Source of the DNA: Eubacteriales bacterium
GTDB lineage: Bacteria; Bacillota; Clostridia; Lachnospirales; Lachnospiraceae
Direction: 5' to 3'
NCBI GenBank assembly: GCA_030524715.1
Contig: JAUNGB010000023.1
Span: forward strand, 1-58,515
DNA: 58,515 nucleotides
The position numbers and the translations under genes were made by a program. Below the pieces are notes generated by a model. It saw only the letters and a program-made list of their open reading frames with translations, searched no databases and was not told the DNA's origin. Of this stretch, positions 16,452 to 26,063 are shown piece after piece (position 1 is the stretch's first letter; every line of letters starts with the position of its first letter).

Positions 16452-16916
16452 ATGGTTAAGACACATAAGGGACAGATATTGCTGCCGGTGCTTGCGGGAC
16501 TTTGCATCTTTCTTTCCGGCTGCGGCTGCGGCCAAAAAAAGGAACAGGATCCTGCAGGGCAGCAGGTACTGAAGATTACCATTACCCCTGCCGTTACGCC
16601 AACTCTTGCTCCAAGCGAGGTAAATCCTGACGCAGTCGTTACTAATGGAAACCTGACTATGGTAAACAGCTATCTGGAAGCAGAGAGCGCGGCAGGCCAG
16701 TCGCAGGAGGCAGATGCAGGCAGCAGTAATACAGACGGCACAGGCGCAGATGCAGGCGGCGACAGTTCAGGTACAGACGGCACAGGCGCAAATGCAGACG
16801 GTTCAGGTACAAATATAGACGGCTCAGGTACAGATGCGGGCGGCGACGGCTCGGGCACAGACAGTGAAAGCGCAGGTACAGACGGCGGGGACTCAGGGGA
16901 AGATAACTATGAATAA
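16452..16916 (+). CDS. lipoprotein with Asp/Gly/Thr-rich low-complexity tail
   Basis: A 154-residue predicted lipoprotein. A basic start and hydrophobic stretch end in the lipobox LSGC (Cys near residue 24), followed by CGQKKEQ. A conserved-looking ITITPAVTPT segment comes next. After ~75 residues the rest is a simple repeat of DGTGA/DGSGT units, which would be flexible and acidic. The ATG at 16452 has GGAGAG 7 bases upstream and is preferred to the ATG at 16437. The end overlaps the hemW start by 8 bases. No enzymatic domain is visible; a short lipoprotein between lepA and hemW may be a lineage feature. Confidence 0.75.
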   Translation: MVKTHKGQILLPVLAGLCIFLSGCGCGQKKEQDPAGQQVLKITITPAVTPTLAPSEVNPDAVVTNGNLTMVNSYLEAESAAGQSQEADAGSSNTDGTGADAGGDSSGTDGTGANADGSGTNIDGSGTDAGGDGSGTDSESAGTDGGDSGEDNYE

Positions 16917-18054
16917 AACGCTGCCGCCCTTGGAATTATATGTGCATATTCCATTTTGTATAAAGAAGTGTGCGTACTGTGATTTCCTTTCCGGTCCTGC
17001 CGGCCGGGAAGAGCAGAAAGCGTATTTTCATGCGCTTCTTGAAGAAATCCGCAATCTTCCCGATTTTTTTGGAGAACAGGATACTCATGAGGTGGTCTCC
17101 GTATTTATCGGGGGCGGTACGCCTTCTACAGTGGATGAACACTGGATTGGAGAAATCCTGGATCATTTAAAAAAGAAATTCCGTATTTCCCCGGACGCCG
17201 AGGTTACCATAGAGGCAAATCCGGGGACTTTGACGAGGGAAAAGCTTGACTGCTATATCTCCCATGGAGTGAACCGCCTGAGTCTGGGGCTCCAGTCCCC
17301 CCGGGAAGCAGAGCTTCGGATGCTTGGCAGAATCCATACCTATGAGCAGTTTCTGGAAAGCTACACTATGGCAAGGACGGCGGGATTTTCCAATATAAAC
17401 GTTGATCTGATGTTCGCCATTCCGGAGCAGACAAGAGAGGGATGGATACAAAATCTGCGCACGGCGGCGGAATTGCGGCCGGAGCATATTTCTGCGTACA
17501 GCCTGATCATAGAGGAAGGCACGCCCTTTTATGAGAGAGAGCTTGTCCTTCCTGATGAAGATACGGAATACCTGATGTATGAAGATACGGCGGATGTGCT
17601 TGCGCAGTACGGGTATCGGCAGTATGAGATATCCAACTATGCAATGGAGGGCTATAGGTGCCGACATAATCTCGGATATTGGAAACGGACAGAGTATCTG
17701 GGCATCGGACTGGGAGCGGCGTCTCTGTATGATGGCGTGCGTTTTTCCAATACAAGAGATATGAAGGAATATCTTCAGAAAAGCAAAAGCCCGCAGGATA
17801 TCCGAAAAGACAGAACAAAGCTTACCGTAAGGGAACAGATGGAGGAATTTATGTTTCTGGGCCTGCGAATGACGGAAGGGATCCGGGAGGATGATTTTGA
17901 AGAGCAGTTTGGAATAACACTTTCACAGGTTTATGGGACGATCCTGGACAAATATGAAAAAATGGGATTCCTGGAACAGTCGGGCGGATACTGGCGTTTT
18001 ACAAGGCCGGGGATCCATGTAAGCAACTCTATCCTTGCGGATTTTATCGAATGA
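16909..18054 (+). CDS. hemW: radical SAM heme chaperone HemW
   Basis: A 381-residue radical SAM protein of the HemN/HemW group. Cys17, Cys21 and Cys24 in HIPFCIKKCAYCDF form the CxxxCxxC site for the 4Fe-4S cluster. IGGGTPSTV and the C-terminal HemW-type domain (LGLRMTEGI) follow. HemW is thought to insert heme into target proteins, whereas true HemN has an additional N-terminal extension absent here. The ATG at 16909 follows CAGGGGAAG and lies inside the last codons of the lipoprotein gene. The longer frame upstream only reads the lipoprotein repeats in another frame. Confidence 0.93.
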   Translation: MNKTLPPLELYVHIPFCIKKCAYCDFLSGPAGREEQKAYFHALLEEIRNLPDFFGEQDTHEVVSVFIGGGTPSTVDEHWIGEILDHLKKKFRISPDAEVTIEANPGTLTREKLDCYISHGVNRLSLGLQSPREAELRMLGRIHTYEQFLESYTMARTAGFSNINVDLMFAIPEQTREGWIQNLRTAAELRPEHISAYSLIIEEGTPFYERELVLPDEDTEYLMYEDTADVLAQYGYRQYEISNYAMEGYRCRHNLGYWKRTEYLGIGLGAASLYDGVRFSNTRDMKEYLQKSKSPQDIRKDRTKLTVREQMEEFMFLGLRMTEGIREDDFEEQFGITLSQVYGTILDKYEKMGFLEQSGGYWRFTRPGIHVSNSILADFIE

Positions 18055-18077
18055 TATGATGCTTTAGGCGTCAAAAA

Positions 18078-18101
18078 GGTAATTCAACAACTGGAATTAC
18101 C
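18078..18101. repeat. inverted repeat between hemW and uvrA
   Basis: An 8-bp stem GGTAATTC/GAATTACC with loop AACAACTG. It is preceded by GGCGTCAAAA, which also occurs near 44857 next to another inverted repeat. No T tract follows. Confidence 0.45.
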
Positions 18102-18235
18102 ATATTTAGTATATTAACTTTGTTAGTCATAGCAATATATTATAGAAGAATCTGAAAAAGGACTTTTGACGATCTAATCATATGACACTTTCTTTAGATG
18201 ACATCATAACCATACATGCAGAATTGGAGGCACAA

Positions 18236-21082
18236 ATGGCTTCAGATACAACAAAAAAGCAATTTATACGAATCAGGGGAGCTAATGTAAACAATTTAAA
18301 AAATCTGAGCGTAGATATCCCCAGAGACAAATTTGTAGTATTGACAGGGGTCAGCGGTTCGGGCAAATCATCGCTGGCTTTTGACACGATCTATGCGGAA
18401 GGACAGAGAAGATATATGGAATCTCTGTCCTCCTATGCGAGACAGTTTCTGGGACAGATGGAAAAGCCGGATGTGGAGCTGATCGAGGGGCTTCCCCCTG
18501 CCATATCCATCGACCAGAAATCCACCAACCGGAATCCCCGTTCTACGGTTGGTACTGTGACGGAAATTTATGATTATTTTCGTCTGCTTTATGCCAGGAT
18601 CGGCATTCCTCACTGCCCCAAATGCGGCAGGGAGATCAAAAAGCAGACAGTTGACCAGATGGTGGACAGTATTATGGCTATGCCGGAGCGTACAAGGATC
18701 CAGCTCCTTGCCCCTGTGGTAAGAGGCCGTAAGGGAACCCACGCCAAGCTTCTGGAACAGGCCAAAAAAAGCGGATACGTCCGCGTCCAGATCGACGGGA
18801 ACGTTTACGAGCTGTCCGAGGAGATCAAGCTGGAGAAGAACATCAAGCATAATATCGAAATCGTTGTGGACCGTCTGATCGTAAAGCCGGGTATCGAAAA
18901 ACGTCTGTCCGATTCCATTGAGACAGTGCTGGATCTGGCGGACGGCCTTCTGATGGTAGACACCATGGATGGAAATATCCATAATTTCAGCCAGAGTTTC
19001 GCCTGCCCGTACTGCGAGATCAGCATTGACGAGATCGAGCCGCGCAGCTTTTCCTTTAATAATCCTTTTGGAGCCTGCCCGGACTGCTATGGCCTTGGCT
19101 ATAAGATGGAATTTGATATTGACCTGATGATTCCGGACAGGTCTCTGAGCATTTTGGAGGGTGCCATCGTGGTGACCGGCTGGCAGTCCTGCACGGATAA
19201 GGGCAGCTTTACCAGAGCGATCCTGGACGCCCTTGCAAAGGAATACAAGTTCAGCCTGGATACGCCGTTTCAGGACTATCCCGAAGAGATCCAGGATATC
19301 CTGATCAACGGTACCAATGGTCATTCCGTTAAGGTTTATTATAAGGGCCAGAGAGGGGAAGGCATCTATGACGTGGCGTTCCCGGGCCTGATCAAAAATG
19401 TACAGCAGCGTTACCGTGAAACAGGCTCCGATACCATGAAGCAGGAATATGAGTCCTTTATGCGCATTACTCCCTGCAAAACCTGTAAGGGACAGCGTCT
19501 GAAAAAGGAGTCTCTGGCAGTTACGGTCAGCGGCAAAAACATCTATGAGATCACGGCCCTGTCTATTGATAAGCTTAAGGAATTTATGGGCAATCTGGAC
19601 TTAACAGAACAGCAGCAGCTTATCGGTAAGCAGATCCTCAAGGAAATCCGGGCGAGGGTAGGCTTTTTGTCCGAGGTGGGTCTGGACTATCTGTCCCTTG
19701 GACGCGCTACCGGTACTCTTTCCGGCGGAGAGGCACAGAGGATCCGTCTGGCGACCCAGATCGGCTCCGGGCTTGTGGGCGTTGCCTATATTCTTGACGA
19801 ACCCAGCATCGGCCTGCATCAGAGAGATAATGATAAGCTTCTGAGCGCTTTGATGCGTCTTCGCGATCTGGGCAACAGTCTGATCGTGGTAGAGCATGAC
19901 GAGGATACCATGCGGGCGGCGGACTGTGTGGTGGACATCGGACCCGGTGCGGGAGAGCATGGCGGCGAGCTGGTAGAGATCGGTACGGCAGAGGATTTAA
20001 TGAAGAACGAAAATTCCATTACAGGTGCTTATTTAAGCGGAAAGATCAAGATCCCTGTACCGACGGAGCGCAAACAGCCCACAGGCTTTCTGAGGATCAA
20101 GGGCGCTGCGGAGAATAATCTGAAAAATGTCAATGTAGACATTCCGCTGGGTGTCCTGACCTGTATTACAGGCGTTTCCGGTTCAGGGAAAAGCTCATTG
20201 ATCAATGAGGTGCTTTACAAGCGGCTTGCCAGAGATCTGAACCGTGCAAGGACTATTCCGGGTAAGCATAAGGAAATTTTGGGAATGGAGCAGCTTGACA
20301 AGGTGATTAACATCGATCAGTCGCCTATCGGAAGGACTCCAAGATCCAACCCTGCCACCTACACAGGAGTGTTTGACCAGATCAGGGATCTGTTTGCTTC
20401 CACCGCGGACGCCAAGGCAAGGGGCTACAAAAAAGGCCGTTTCAGCTTCAATGTAAAGGGTGGACGCTGTGAAGCCTGCTGCGGCGACGGGATCATTAAG
20501 ATCGAGATGCATTTTCTTTCTGATGTTTACGTTCCCTGTGAGGTATGCAAGGGCAAGCGCTATAACCGGGAGACTCTTGAGGTAAAATATAAGGACAAGA
20601 ATATTTATGATGTATTGAATATGACAGTGGAAGAGGCTCTGACCTTCTTTGAAAATATACCTTCTATCCGCAGAAAGATCGAGACCCTTTATGACGTAGG
20701 CCTTTCTTATATCCGTCTGGGGCAGCCCTCCACAGAGCTTTCCGGAGGGGAAGCGCAGCGGATCAAGCTTGCGGCGGAGCTGAGCAGGCGCAGTACGGGA
20801 AAGACCATCTATATTCTGGACGAGCCCACAACGGGCCTGCACTTTGCAGACGTGCATAAGCTGATCGAAATTCTGAAACGTCTGACAGAGGGCGGAAATA
20901 CCGTGGTAGTGATCGAGCATAATCTTGACGTGATCAAAACTGCGGATTATATTATTGACATGGGCCCCGAGGGCGGAGATAAGGGCGGCACGGTCATTGC
21001 TAAGGGAACGCCGGAGGAGATCGCGCAGAATACTGCGTCCTATACAGGACAATATGTTAAAAAATATCTGGATCGTGTTTAA
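18236..21082 (+). CDS. uvrA: excinuclease ABC subunit A
   Basis: The damage-recognition ATPase of nucleotide excision repair. The 948-residue product has Walker [10 protein letters not shown] at residue 38 and CPKCGREI of the first zinc module. The first ABC signature [14 protein letters not shown] and a second Walker A ([14 protein letters not shown]) follow. The zinc finger CEACCGDG...[10 protein letters not shown] and the second signature [14 protein letters not shown] complete it. The ATG at 18236 has TTGGAGG 5 bases upstream; an in-frame ATG at 18182 has no such site. I see no LexA-type GAAC-N4-GTTC box upstream. uvrB is not in this window. Confidence 0.98.
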   Translation: MASDTTKKQFIRIRGANVNNLKNLSVDIPRDKFVVLTGVSGSGKSSLAFDTIYAEGQRRYMESLSSYARQFLGQMEKPDVELIEGLPPAISIDQKSTNRNPRSTVGTVTEIYDYFRLLYARIGIPHCPKCGREIKKQTVDQMVDSIMAMPERTRIQLLAPVVRGRKGTHAKLLEQAKKSGYVRVQIDGNVYELSEEIKLEKNIKHNIEIVVDRLIVKPGIEKRLSDSIETVLDLADGLLMVDTMDGNIHNFSQSFACPYCEISIDEIEPRSFSFNNPFGACPDCYGLGYKMEFDIDLMIPDRSLSILEGAIVVTGWQSCTDKGSFTRAILDALAKEYKFSLDTPFQDYPEEIQDILINGTNGHSVKVYYKGQRGEGIYDVAFPGLIKNVQQRYRETGSDTMKQEYESFMRITPCKTCKGQRLKKESLAVTVSGKNIYEITALSIDKLKEFMGNLDLTEQQQLIGKQILKEIRARVGFLSEVGLDYLSLGRATGTLSGGEAQRIRLATQIGSGLVGVAYILDEPSIGLHQRDNDKLLSALMRLRDLGNSLIVVEHDEDTMRAADCVVDIGPGAGEHGGELVEIGTAEDLMKNENSITGAYLSGKIKIPVPTERKQPTGFLRIKGAAENNLKNVNVDIPLGVLTCITGVSGSGKSSLINEVLYKRLARDLNRARTIPGKHKEILGMEQLDKVINIDQSPIGRTPRSNPATYTGVFDQIRDLFASTADAKARGYKKGRFSFNVKGGRCEACCGDGIIKIEMHFLSDVYVPCEVCKGKRYNRETLEVKYKDKNIYDVLNMTVEEALTFFENIPSIRRKIETLYDVGLSYIRLGQPSTELSGGEAQRIKLAAELSRRSTGKTIYILDEPTTGLHFADVHKLIEILKRLTEGGNTVVVIEHNLDVIKTADYIIDMGPEGGDKGGTVIAKGTPEEIAQNTASYTGQYVKKYLDRV

Positions 21083-21126
21083 AATTGCGGAATACATCTT
21101 GCAGAAAGCAATTTTCAAACACGCTC
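21073..21126. repeat. inverted repeat overlapping the uvrA stop codon
   Basis: Left arm CGTGTTTAAAATTGC and right arm GCAATTTTCAAACACG (one base deleted on the left). The uvrA TAA stop lies in the left arm. It is related to the palindrome at 21224-21268. Confidence 0.6.
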
Positions 21127-21223
21127 TGGAACAGCAGTCCGGATCATACAGAGAATCCTACAATTTACGAAAAAGGGGGTTCCATTTTGGCTGAAGTCGT
21201 ATATAATTGGATTATCATGTTTT

Positions 21224-21268
21224 AGAGTGTGTTTGAAAATTGCGGGAATGAATTTTCAAACACATTCT
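21224..21268. repeat. long palindrome related to the uvrA-end repeat
   Basis: Eighteen-base arms (21224-21241 and 21251-21268) containing GTGTTTGAAAATT and its complement, one mismatch, 9-base loop GCGGGAATG. No T tract. Confidence 0.7.
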
Positions 21269-21278
21269 AGAACCAGAG

Positions 21279-21305
21279 TAAAGCGGAACATTTGTATTCC
21301 GCTTT
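21279..21305. terminator. hairpin, possible terminator
   Basis: A 9-bp stem AAAGCGGAA/TTCCGCTTT around CATTTGTA. Runs of T are short. It lies between the palindromes and the mreB-type gene. Confidence 0.45.
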
Positions 21306-21323
21306 GCCGCACATTCTACAGCG

Positions 21324-21356
21324 GTTACTGTTCACACCTGTGGCGCAAACAGTAAC
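21324..21356 (+). repeat. 33-nt dispersed hairpin repeat, copy 2
   Basis: Arms GTTACTGTT/AACAGTAAC around CACACCTGTGGCGCA. It has the same 33-base length as copies at 11046, 32278 and 40923, and lies 33 bases before the next start codon. Confidence 0.8.
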
Positions 21357-21388
21357 CTACAGCGAATATCGTTGCGAAAGGGGATTTC

Positions 21389-22378
21389 ATGGCTGCAAGT
21401 GATATCGGAATTGACCTGGGAACCAGAAACTGTCTGGTGTATTCCACCGGGAAGGGCCTTGTGCTGAAGGAGCCTTCCATTGTAGTGTATGATAAAGATT
21501 CAGAAAAAATCCGGGCGATCGGAGAAGAGGCCCGCCAGATGGCAGGGCATGTAACCTCTAATATGGAAGTGATCCGTCCGATTCGTCAGGGGGTTATCGT
21601 AGATTATATTGTAATGGAGAAAATGCTGAAGTATTTTATCTCCAAAGCAATGGGCAGGCGCGCCTTCCGCAAGCCGCGCATCAGTATCTGTGTACCCAGC
21701 GGTATCACGGAGATCGAGCGTAAGGCGGTGGAGGAAGCCACCTATCAGGCAGGCGCCAGAGAGGTCTTCCTGGTTGAAGAGCCTATTGCGGCCGCCATCG
21801 GGGCAGGTCTGGATGTGACGAGGCCCTATGGTAATCTTATTGTGGATATCGGAGGCGGAACCACAGATGTGGCGGTGATCTCTCTGGCCGGGGTAGTGGT
21901 TTCAAGCTCTATCAAGGTAGCAGGGGATGCTTTTGATCAAGCGATCATGAACTATGTAAGAAAGAACCACAGCCTGTTTATCGGAGGGGATACGGCGGAG
22001 GCTATTAAGATACAGATCGGGACTGCCAGTGAAGAGGCAGATCCCCGTACGATGGAAGTGAAAGGGCGAAATGTGATCACCGGGCTTCCCAAGGTGGCCA
22101 CTCTGACCTCGGAAGAAATCCGCATTGCTTTAAAGGACGCTACCGGCCAGATCGTGGAAACGGTTCACAGTGTTCTGGAAAAAACGCCGCCGGAGCTTGC
22201 CGCGGATATTGTGGACAGGGGGATTGTCCTGACCGGAGGCGGCGCCCTGCTTCACGGAATGGATACCCTGATTGAGCAGAAAACAGGAGTAAATACCCTG
22301 ACTGTTCAGGAGGCCATGAGCGTAGTTGCCGTGGGCACGGGGAAATATGCGGAGGTTATGGCAAAAATGGATGAATAA
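21389..22378 (+). CDS. mreB: rod-shape-determining protein of the MreB/Mbl family
   Basis: An actin-like ATPase that moves along the membrane and guides side-wall synthesis. The 329 residues have the phosphate-1 loop DIGIDLGTRNCLVY, DIGGGTTDVAVI (phosphate 2), and GIVLTGGGALLHGMD (adenosine site), as in all MreB paralogues. Linkage to mreC/mreD is absent and it precedes recD2, so it could equally be Mbl or MreBH. The ATG follows GAAAGGGGATTTC. The family is certain; the paralogue is not. Confidence 0.93.
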   Translation: MAASDIGIDLGTRNCLVYSTGKGLVLKEPSIVVYDKDSEKIRAIGEEARQMAGHVTSNMEVIRPIRQGVIVDYIVMEKMLKYFISKAMGRRAFRKPRISICVPSGITEIERKAVEEATYQAGAREVFLVEEPIAAAIGAGLDVTRPYGNLIVDIGGGTTDVAVISLAGVVVSSSIKVAGDAFDQAIMNYVRKNHSLFIGGDTAEAIKIQIGTASEEADPRTMEVKGRNVITGLPKVATLTSEEIRIALKDATGQIVETVHSVLEKTPPELAADIVDRGIVLTGGGALLHGMDTLIEQKTGVNTLTVQEAMSVVAVGTGKYAEVMAKMDE

Positions 22379-22431
22379 GGGGTGCTGCGTATGCAGCGCC
22401 TTTTTGTACCGATAGGTATCAGGAGGAAAAA

Positions 22432-24672
22432 ATGAGCGAGACAGTTACCGGTTATATCGACCATATTATTTTCAGAAATGAGGACAACGGATATACGGTT
22501 CTGGTACTTAAGGACGCGGGAGAAGAAGAACTGACCTGTGTGGGGAGCTTTGCTTCTGTTTCCCAGGGGGTGACTATTGAGGCAACAGGCTCCTATACCC
22601 GGCATCCTGTTTACGGGAAACAGTTCCAGATAGAGTCCTTTACAGAAAAAATGCCGGAGGATGCCCTTGCCATGGAACGCTACCTTGGCTCAGGGGCGAT
22701 CAAAGGGGTTGGCGCGGCATTGGCTGCGCGTATCGTACGCCGTTTCGGGGAGGATACTATCCGTATTGTGGAGGAAGAGCCGGAGCGTCTTGCGGAGGTA
22801 AAGGGCATCAGCCAGAAGAAGGCAAGGGAGATCGCCGCGCAGATAGAAGAAAAGGCGGAGATGCGCCGTGCCATGATGTTTTTACAGAAATACGGGATTT
22901 CTTTGAATCTGGGGGCCAAGATCTACCAGAAATACCGGGAATCGGTTTATAACGTCCTTCAGGAGAATCCCTACCGTCTGGCTGAGGATATCAGCGGCGT
23001 AGGCTTTAAGATAGCGGATGAGATCGCGTCCCGCATCGGCATCCACGCAGATTCAGATTACAGAATCCGAAGCGGGCTGCTGTATACTTTATTACAGGCT
23101 ACAGGAGAAGGACACACCTATCTTCCGAAGGAACAGCTTTTTGAAAGGGCTTCCCGGCTTTTGGACGTGGATCCCTCTTATATGGAAAAGCATCTGATGG
23201 ATATGTCTATTGACAGAAAGCTTGTGCTTAAGGAACTTGACGGGAATGTGAACGTTTATCCAAGCCAGTATTATTATCTGGAGCTGAACACAGCGCGTAT
23301 GCTCCGTGACCTGAACATCCTCTGCCCGGAGGATGAACAGATGGTACAGAAAAGGATCGCTCTGATCGAAAAGGAAACAGGGATCGTTCTGGACGAAATG
23401 CAGAAAAGGGCGGTTGTCGAAGCTGCCAGCCACGGGCTGTTCATCCTGACAGGCGGCCCGGGTACCGGCAAGACCACAACCATTAACGCGATCATCCGTT
23501 TCTTTGAGGGAGAAGGCGCAGAGCTTCGGCTGGCCGCGCCCACGGGACGGGCGGCAAAGCGTATGACTGAGGCGACCGGCTATGAGGCGCAGACTATCCA
23601 CCGGCTTTTGGAACTGAGCGGAATGCCGGAGGATGAACGGGAAGGCCGGCCCATTCACTTTGAGAGGAATGCGGAAAATCCTCTGGAAGCAGATGTTATC
23701 ATCATTGATGAAATGTCGATGGTGGATATTCAACTGATGCATTCACTGCTGCTTGCCGTAACTGCCGGGACGAGACTGATCCTGGTGGGGGATGAGAACC
23801 AGCTCCCAAGCGTGGGGCCGGGGAATGTGCTGCACGATATCATCAGCTCCGGCCAGTTTGCCGTTGTGGAGCTTACAAAGATCTTCCGGCAGGCGTCAGA
23901 GAGTGATATTGTAGTGAACGCCCATAAGATCAATAAAGGCGAGCAGGTAGCGCTGAACAATAAAAGCAGGGATTTCTTTTTTCTGAAACGATACGACGCA
24001 GATATTATCATCCGTGTTGTGATCGCATTGATTCAGGAAAAGCTCCCACGATATGTGGAGGCAAAGCCCTTTGACATTCAGGTGCTTACGCCTATGCGGA
24101 AGGGGCTCCTGGGAGTGGAACGCCTGAACCAGATCCTGCAGAGGTATTTAAATCCTCCGGATGAACGGAAAAAAGAGCGGGAATCCGGGCAGCATCTGTT
24201 CCGCGAGGGGGACAAGGTCATGCAGGTACGCAATAACTATCAGCTTGAATGGGAGATCCGGGGCAAGTACGGCATTCCTGTGGAGAAGGGCGTGGGCGTC
24301 TTTAACGGAGACACCGGTATTCTGACGGAGATCAACGAGTTTGCGGAGACAGCCTCCGTGGAATTTGAGGACGGACGGTACGCGGAGTATTCCTTTAAAC
24401 AGTTGGAAGAGTTGGAACTTGCCTATGCCATTACCATACATAAATCCCAGGGCTCCGAGTACCCGGCAGTGGTTATGCCGCTGCTTTCAGGCCCCAGGAT
24501 GCTTTTAAACAGAAATCTTTTATATACTGCCGTAACAAGAGCCAGGAAATGTGTGACCGTGGTGGGCAGCGAGGAAACCTTTGCGGAAATGATACGCAAC
24601 GAGAAACAGCAGAAGCGCTTCAGCTCGCTGGATGTGCGGCTTAGAGAGCTGGCAGAGAGTGAGTACAGATAA
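22432..24672 (+). CDS. recD2: RecD2-type 5'-3' DNA helicase
   Basis: A 746-residue SF1B helicase of the RecD2/YrrC group. It has a long N-terminal region with an OB-like start (TGYIDHIIFRNEDNGYTVL) and helix-hairpin-helix units (LGSGAIKGVGAALAARIVRRFG). The helicase core follows: motif I GGPGTGKTTT near residue 343, motif II IIDEMSMVD near 425, and motif VI LYTAVTRARK near the end. RecD2 acts without RecBC in replication-fork repair. The ATG has AGGAGG 7 bases upstream. A 6-bp hairpin AGCGGA/TCCGCT sits just after the stop. Confidence 0.95.
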   Translation: MSETVTGYIDHIIFRNEDNGYTVLVLKDAGEEELTCVGSFASVSQGVTIEATGSYTRHPVYGKQFQIESFTEKMPEDALAMERYLGSGAIKGVGAALAARIVRRFGEDTIRIVEEEPERLAEVKGISQKKAREIAAQIEEKAEMRRAMMFLQKYGISLNLGAKIYQKYRESVYNVLQENPYRLAEDISGVGFKIADEIASRIGIHADSDYRIRSGLLYTLLQATGEGHTYLPKEQLFERASRLLDVDPSYMEKHLMDMSIDRKLVLKELDGNVNVYPSQYYYLELNTARMLRDLNILCPEDEQMVQKRIALIEKETGIVLDEMQKRAVVEAASHGLFILTGGPGTGKTTTINAIIRFFEGEGAELRLAAPTGRAAKRMTEATGYEAQTIHRLLELSGMPEDEREGRPIHFERNAENPLEADVIIIDEMSMVDIQLMHSLLLAVTAGTRLILVGDENQLPSVGPGNVLHDIISSGQFAVVELTKIFRQASESDIVVNAHKINKGEQVALNNKSRDFFFLKRYDADIIIRVVIALIQEKLPRYVEAKPFDIQVLTPMRKGLLGVERLNQILQRYLNPPDERKKERESGQHLFREGDKVMQVRNNYQLEWEIRGKYGIPVEKGVGVFNGDTGILTEINEFAETASVEFEDGRYAEYSFKQLEELELAYAITIHKSQGSEYPAVVMPLLSGPRMLLNRNLLYTAVTRARKCVTVVGSEETFAEMIRNEKQQKRFSSLDVRLRELAESEYR

Positions 24673-24711
24673 GCATAGCGGAATGATAATGTCCGCTTTA
24701 CAGAATCTGTT

Positions 24712-24733
24712 CAAGACTCGCTCGCGAGTCTTG
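24712..24733. terminator. perfect short palindrome between recD2 and comF
   Basis: A 9-bp stem CAAGACTCG/CGAGTCTTG with a CTCG tetraloop. A T run is lacking, so termination is uncertain. Confidence 0.4.
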
Positions 24734-24801
24734 GTGCGGGATTCGGGTCAGCTACGCTGGCATAAATATAAGAAAATGTCATCGGGGAGAAAGGACATTT
24801 T

Positions 24802-25524
24802 TTGAAAAAAATAAGAAACAGGGCTTTGATAAACAGTATTTTAAATATTTTGTATCCCAGACATTGCCCCATCTGCCATGAGATATTGAAGGACCAGAAA
24901 AGCCTCATATGTCCCGTATGCGCCGGTGAGATAAAGCCTATTAATTCCTGGCGGTGCATGAAATGCGGACGCCCCGTGGGAGAAACAGAAGAATATTGCG
25001 GGGAATGCAGGAAAGGCGGCAGGGAATTTACCCAGGGCCGCGGGATTTTTCTGTATAATGACAAAATGAAAGCGTCTGTTGTGCGGTATAAGTACTACGG
25101 ATGCCGGGAATACGGTGATTTTTATGCGGCGGCCATGTGCCGCTACGCCCGGGATGAGATACTCCGTTGGAAGCCGGACGTGATCGTTCCGGTTCCCCTT
25201 CATAAGAAAAAATTGCGGACGCGTGGTTTCAACCAGTCGGAATATCTGGCGAGGAGGGTCGCGGGATTTTATGGGATTCCCATATCCGTCCGTATCATAT
25301 ATAAGACAAAGAATACAAAATCCCAGAAAAAGCTCAGCGCCCGGGAACGCCGGAAAAATCTGGAAGAGGCTTTTTCTGTGGCGGAGAGGCTGGACGGGCT
25401 GTCAGTGCTGGTCATTGATGATGTTTATACCACGGGCAGCACCATGGATGCGGTTTCAGCGGCTCTGAAAGAAAAAGGAGCTGAGAAGATATATTTTCTG
25501 ACAGTCTGCATTGGACGTAACTAA
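24802..25524 (+). CDS. comF: ComF-family amidophosphoribosyltransferase-like protein
   Basis: A 240-residue protein with an N-terminal double zinc site (Cys22/25/37/40 and Cys52/55/66/69). A C-terminal phosphoribosyltransferase fold follows, with the PRPP loop VLVIDDVYTTGST near residue 203. ComF in Bacillus assists DNA uptake, perhaps as an accessory to the ComFA helicase. No comFA is adjacent, so a role outside competence is possible. The start is TTG with AAAGGA 7 bases upstream. Confidence 0.88.
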   Translation: MKKIRNRALINSILNILYPRHCPICHEILKDQKSLICPVCAGEIKPINSWRCMKCGRPVGETEEYCGECRKGGREFTQGRGIFLYNDKMKASVVRYKYYGCREYGDFYAAAMCRYARDEILRWKPDVIVPVPLHKKKLRTRGFNQSEYLARRVAGFYGIPISVRIIYKTKNTKSQKKLSARERRKNLEEAFSVAERLDGLSVLVIDDVYTTGSTMDAVSAALKEKGAEKIYFLTVCIGRN

Positions 25525-25628
25525 TATTTTCATTGCAAAAAAGTTCTTTTCATAGGTAGCGATATATGTTACAATTAACCTGTATGAGTATTTTTGGATT
25601 CCTGAGAAATTATGATAAGGAGTACTTT

Positions 25629-26063
25629 ATGATTAATGAAGAAAAGGTAAAGGTAATGAATAAACTTGCTATGTATGAAAAGGGCGAGGGCAGGAAATAC
25701 CTTCCGGTCAGTAAGTATTACAGGAGCGACTACATTGGCCTTGCATTGATCAAAAATTTTTTTCTGGTCACCATCGGCTATATACTGGTGCTTGTGGGCG
25801 TCGGAGCCTATTTCAGCGAATATCTCCTGAACAATATTCATAAGATGAATCTGATTGCATTGGGTACTGCTGTCCTTGTGGGATATGTGGCCGCTCTGGT
25901 TGTGTTTTCGGTACTGACCTATATTCAATATTCCGTTAAATATCACCGCGCCAAAAAGAGCGTTAAGGGCTATTATGCCGAACTCAGTAAGCTTAGCAGG
26001 ATTTACGAACGGGAAGAAAAGAAATCCGCAGGCCGGGGAATGTCAGGAGGGCATAGAAAATGA
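25629..26063 (+). CDS. two-helix membrane protein of unknown function
   Basis: A 144-residue protein with a soluble start (KLAMYEKGEGRKYLPVSKYYRSDY), two membrane helices (about 40-60 and 75-98), and a basic tail. I know no function; the SKYYRSDYIGL signature looks conserved in related gut Clostridia from memory. The ATG follows AAGGAG by 7 bases. The stop overlaps the next start (ATGA), so the two are translationally coupled. Location before cdaA suggests a link to membrane or wall homeostasis, by inference only. Confidence 0.7.
   Translation: MINEEKVKVMNKLAMYEKGEGRKYLPVSKYYRSDYIGLALIKNFFLVTIGYILVLVGVGAYFSEYLLNNIHKMNLIALGTAVLVGYVAALVVFSVLTYIQYSVKYHRAKKSVKGYYAELSKLSRIYEREEKKSAGRGMSGGHRK

Noticed and set aside
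18055-18235. LexA box upstream of uvrA
   Set aside because: No GAAC-N4-GTTC site was found; only the GGTAATTC/GAATTACC hairpin is present.
18368-19324. 318-codon open frame opposite uvrA, and similar long frames opposite recD2, spoIIP and the GT2 genes
   Set aside because: Each lies fully within a firmly identified gene on the plus strand, and the products have no recognisable domain.
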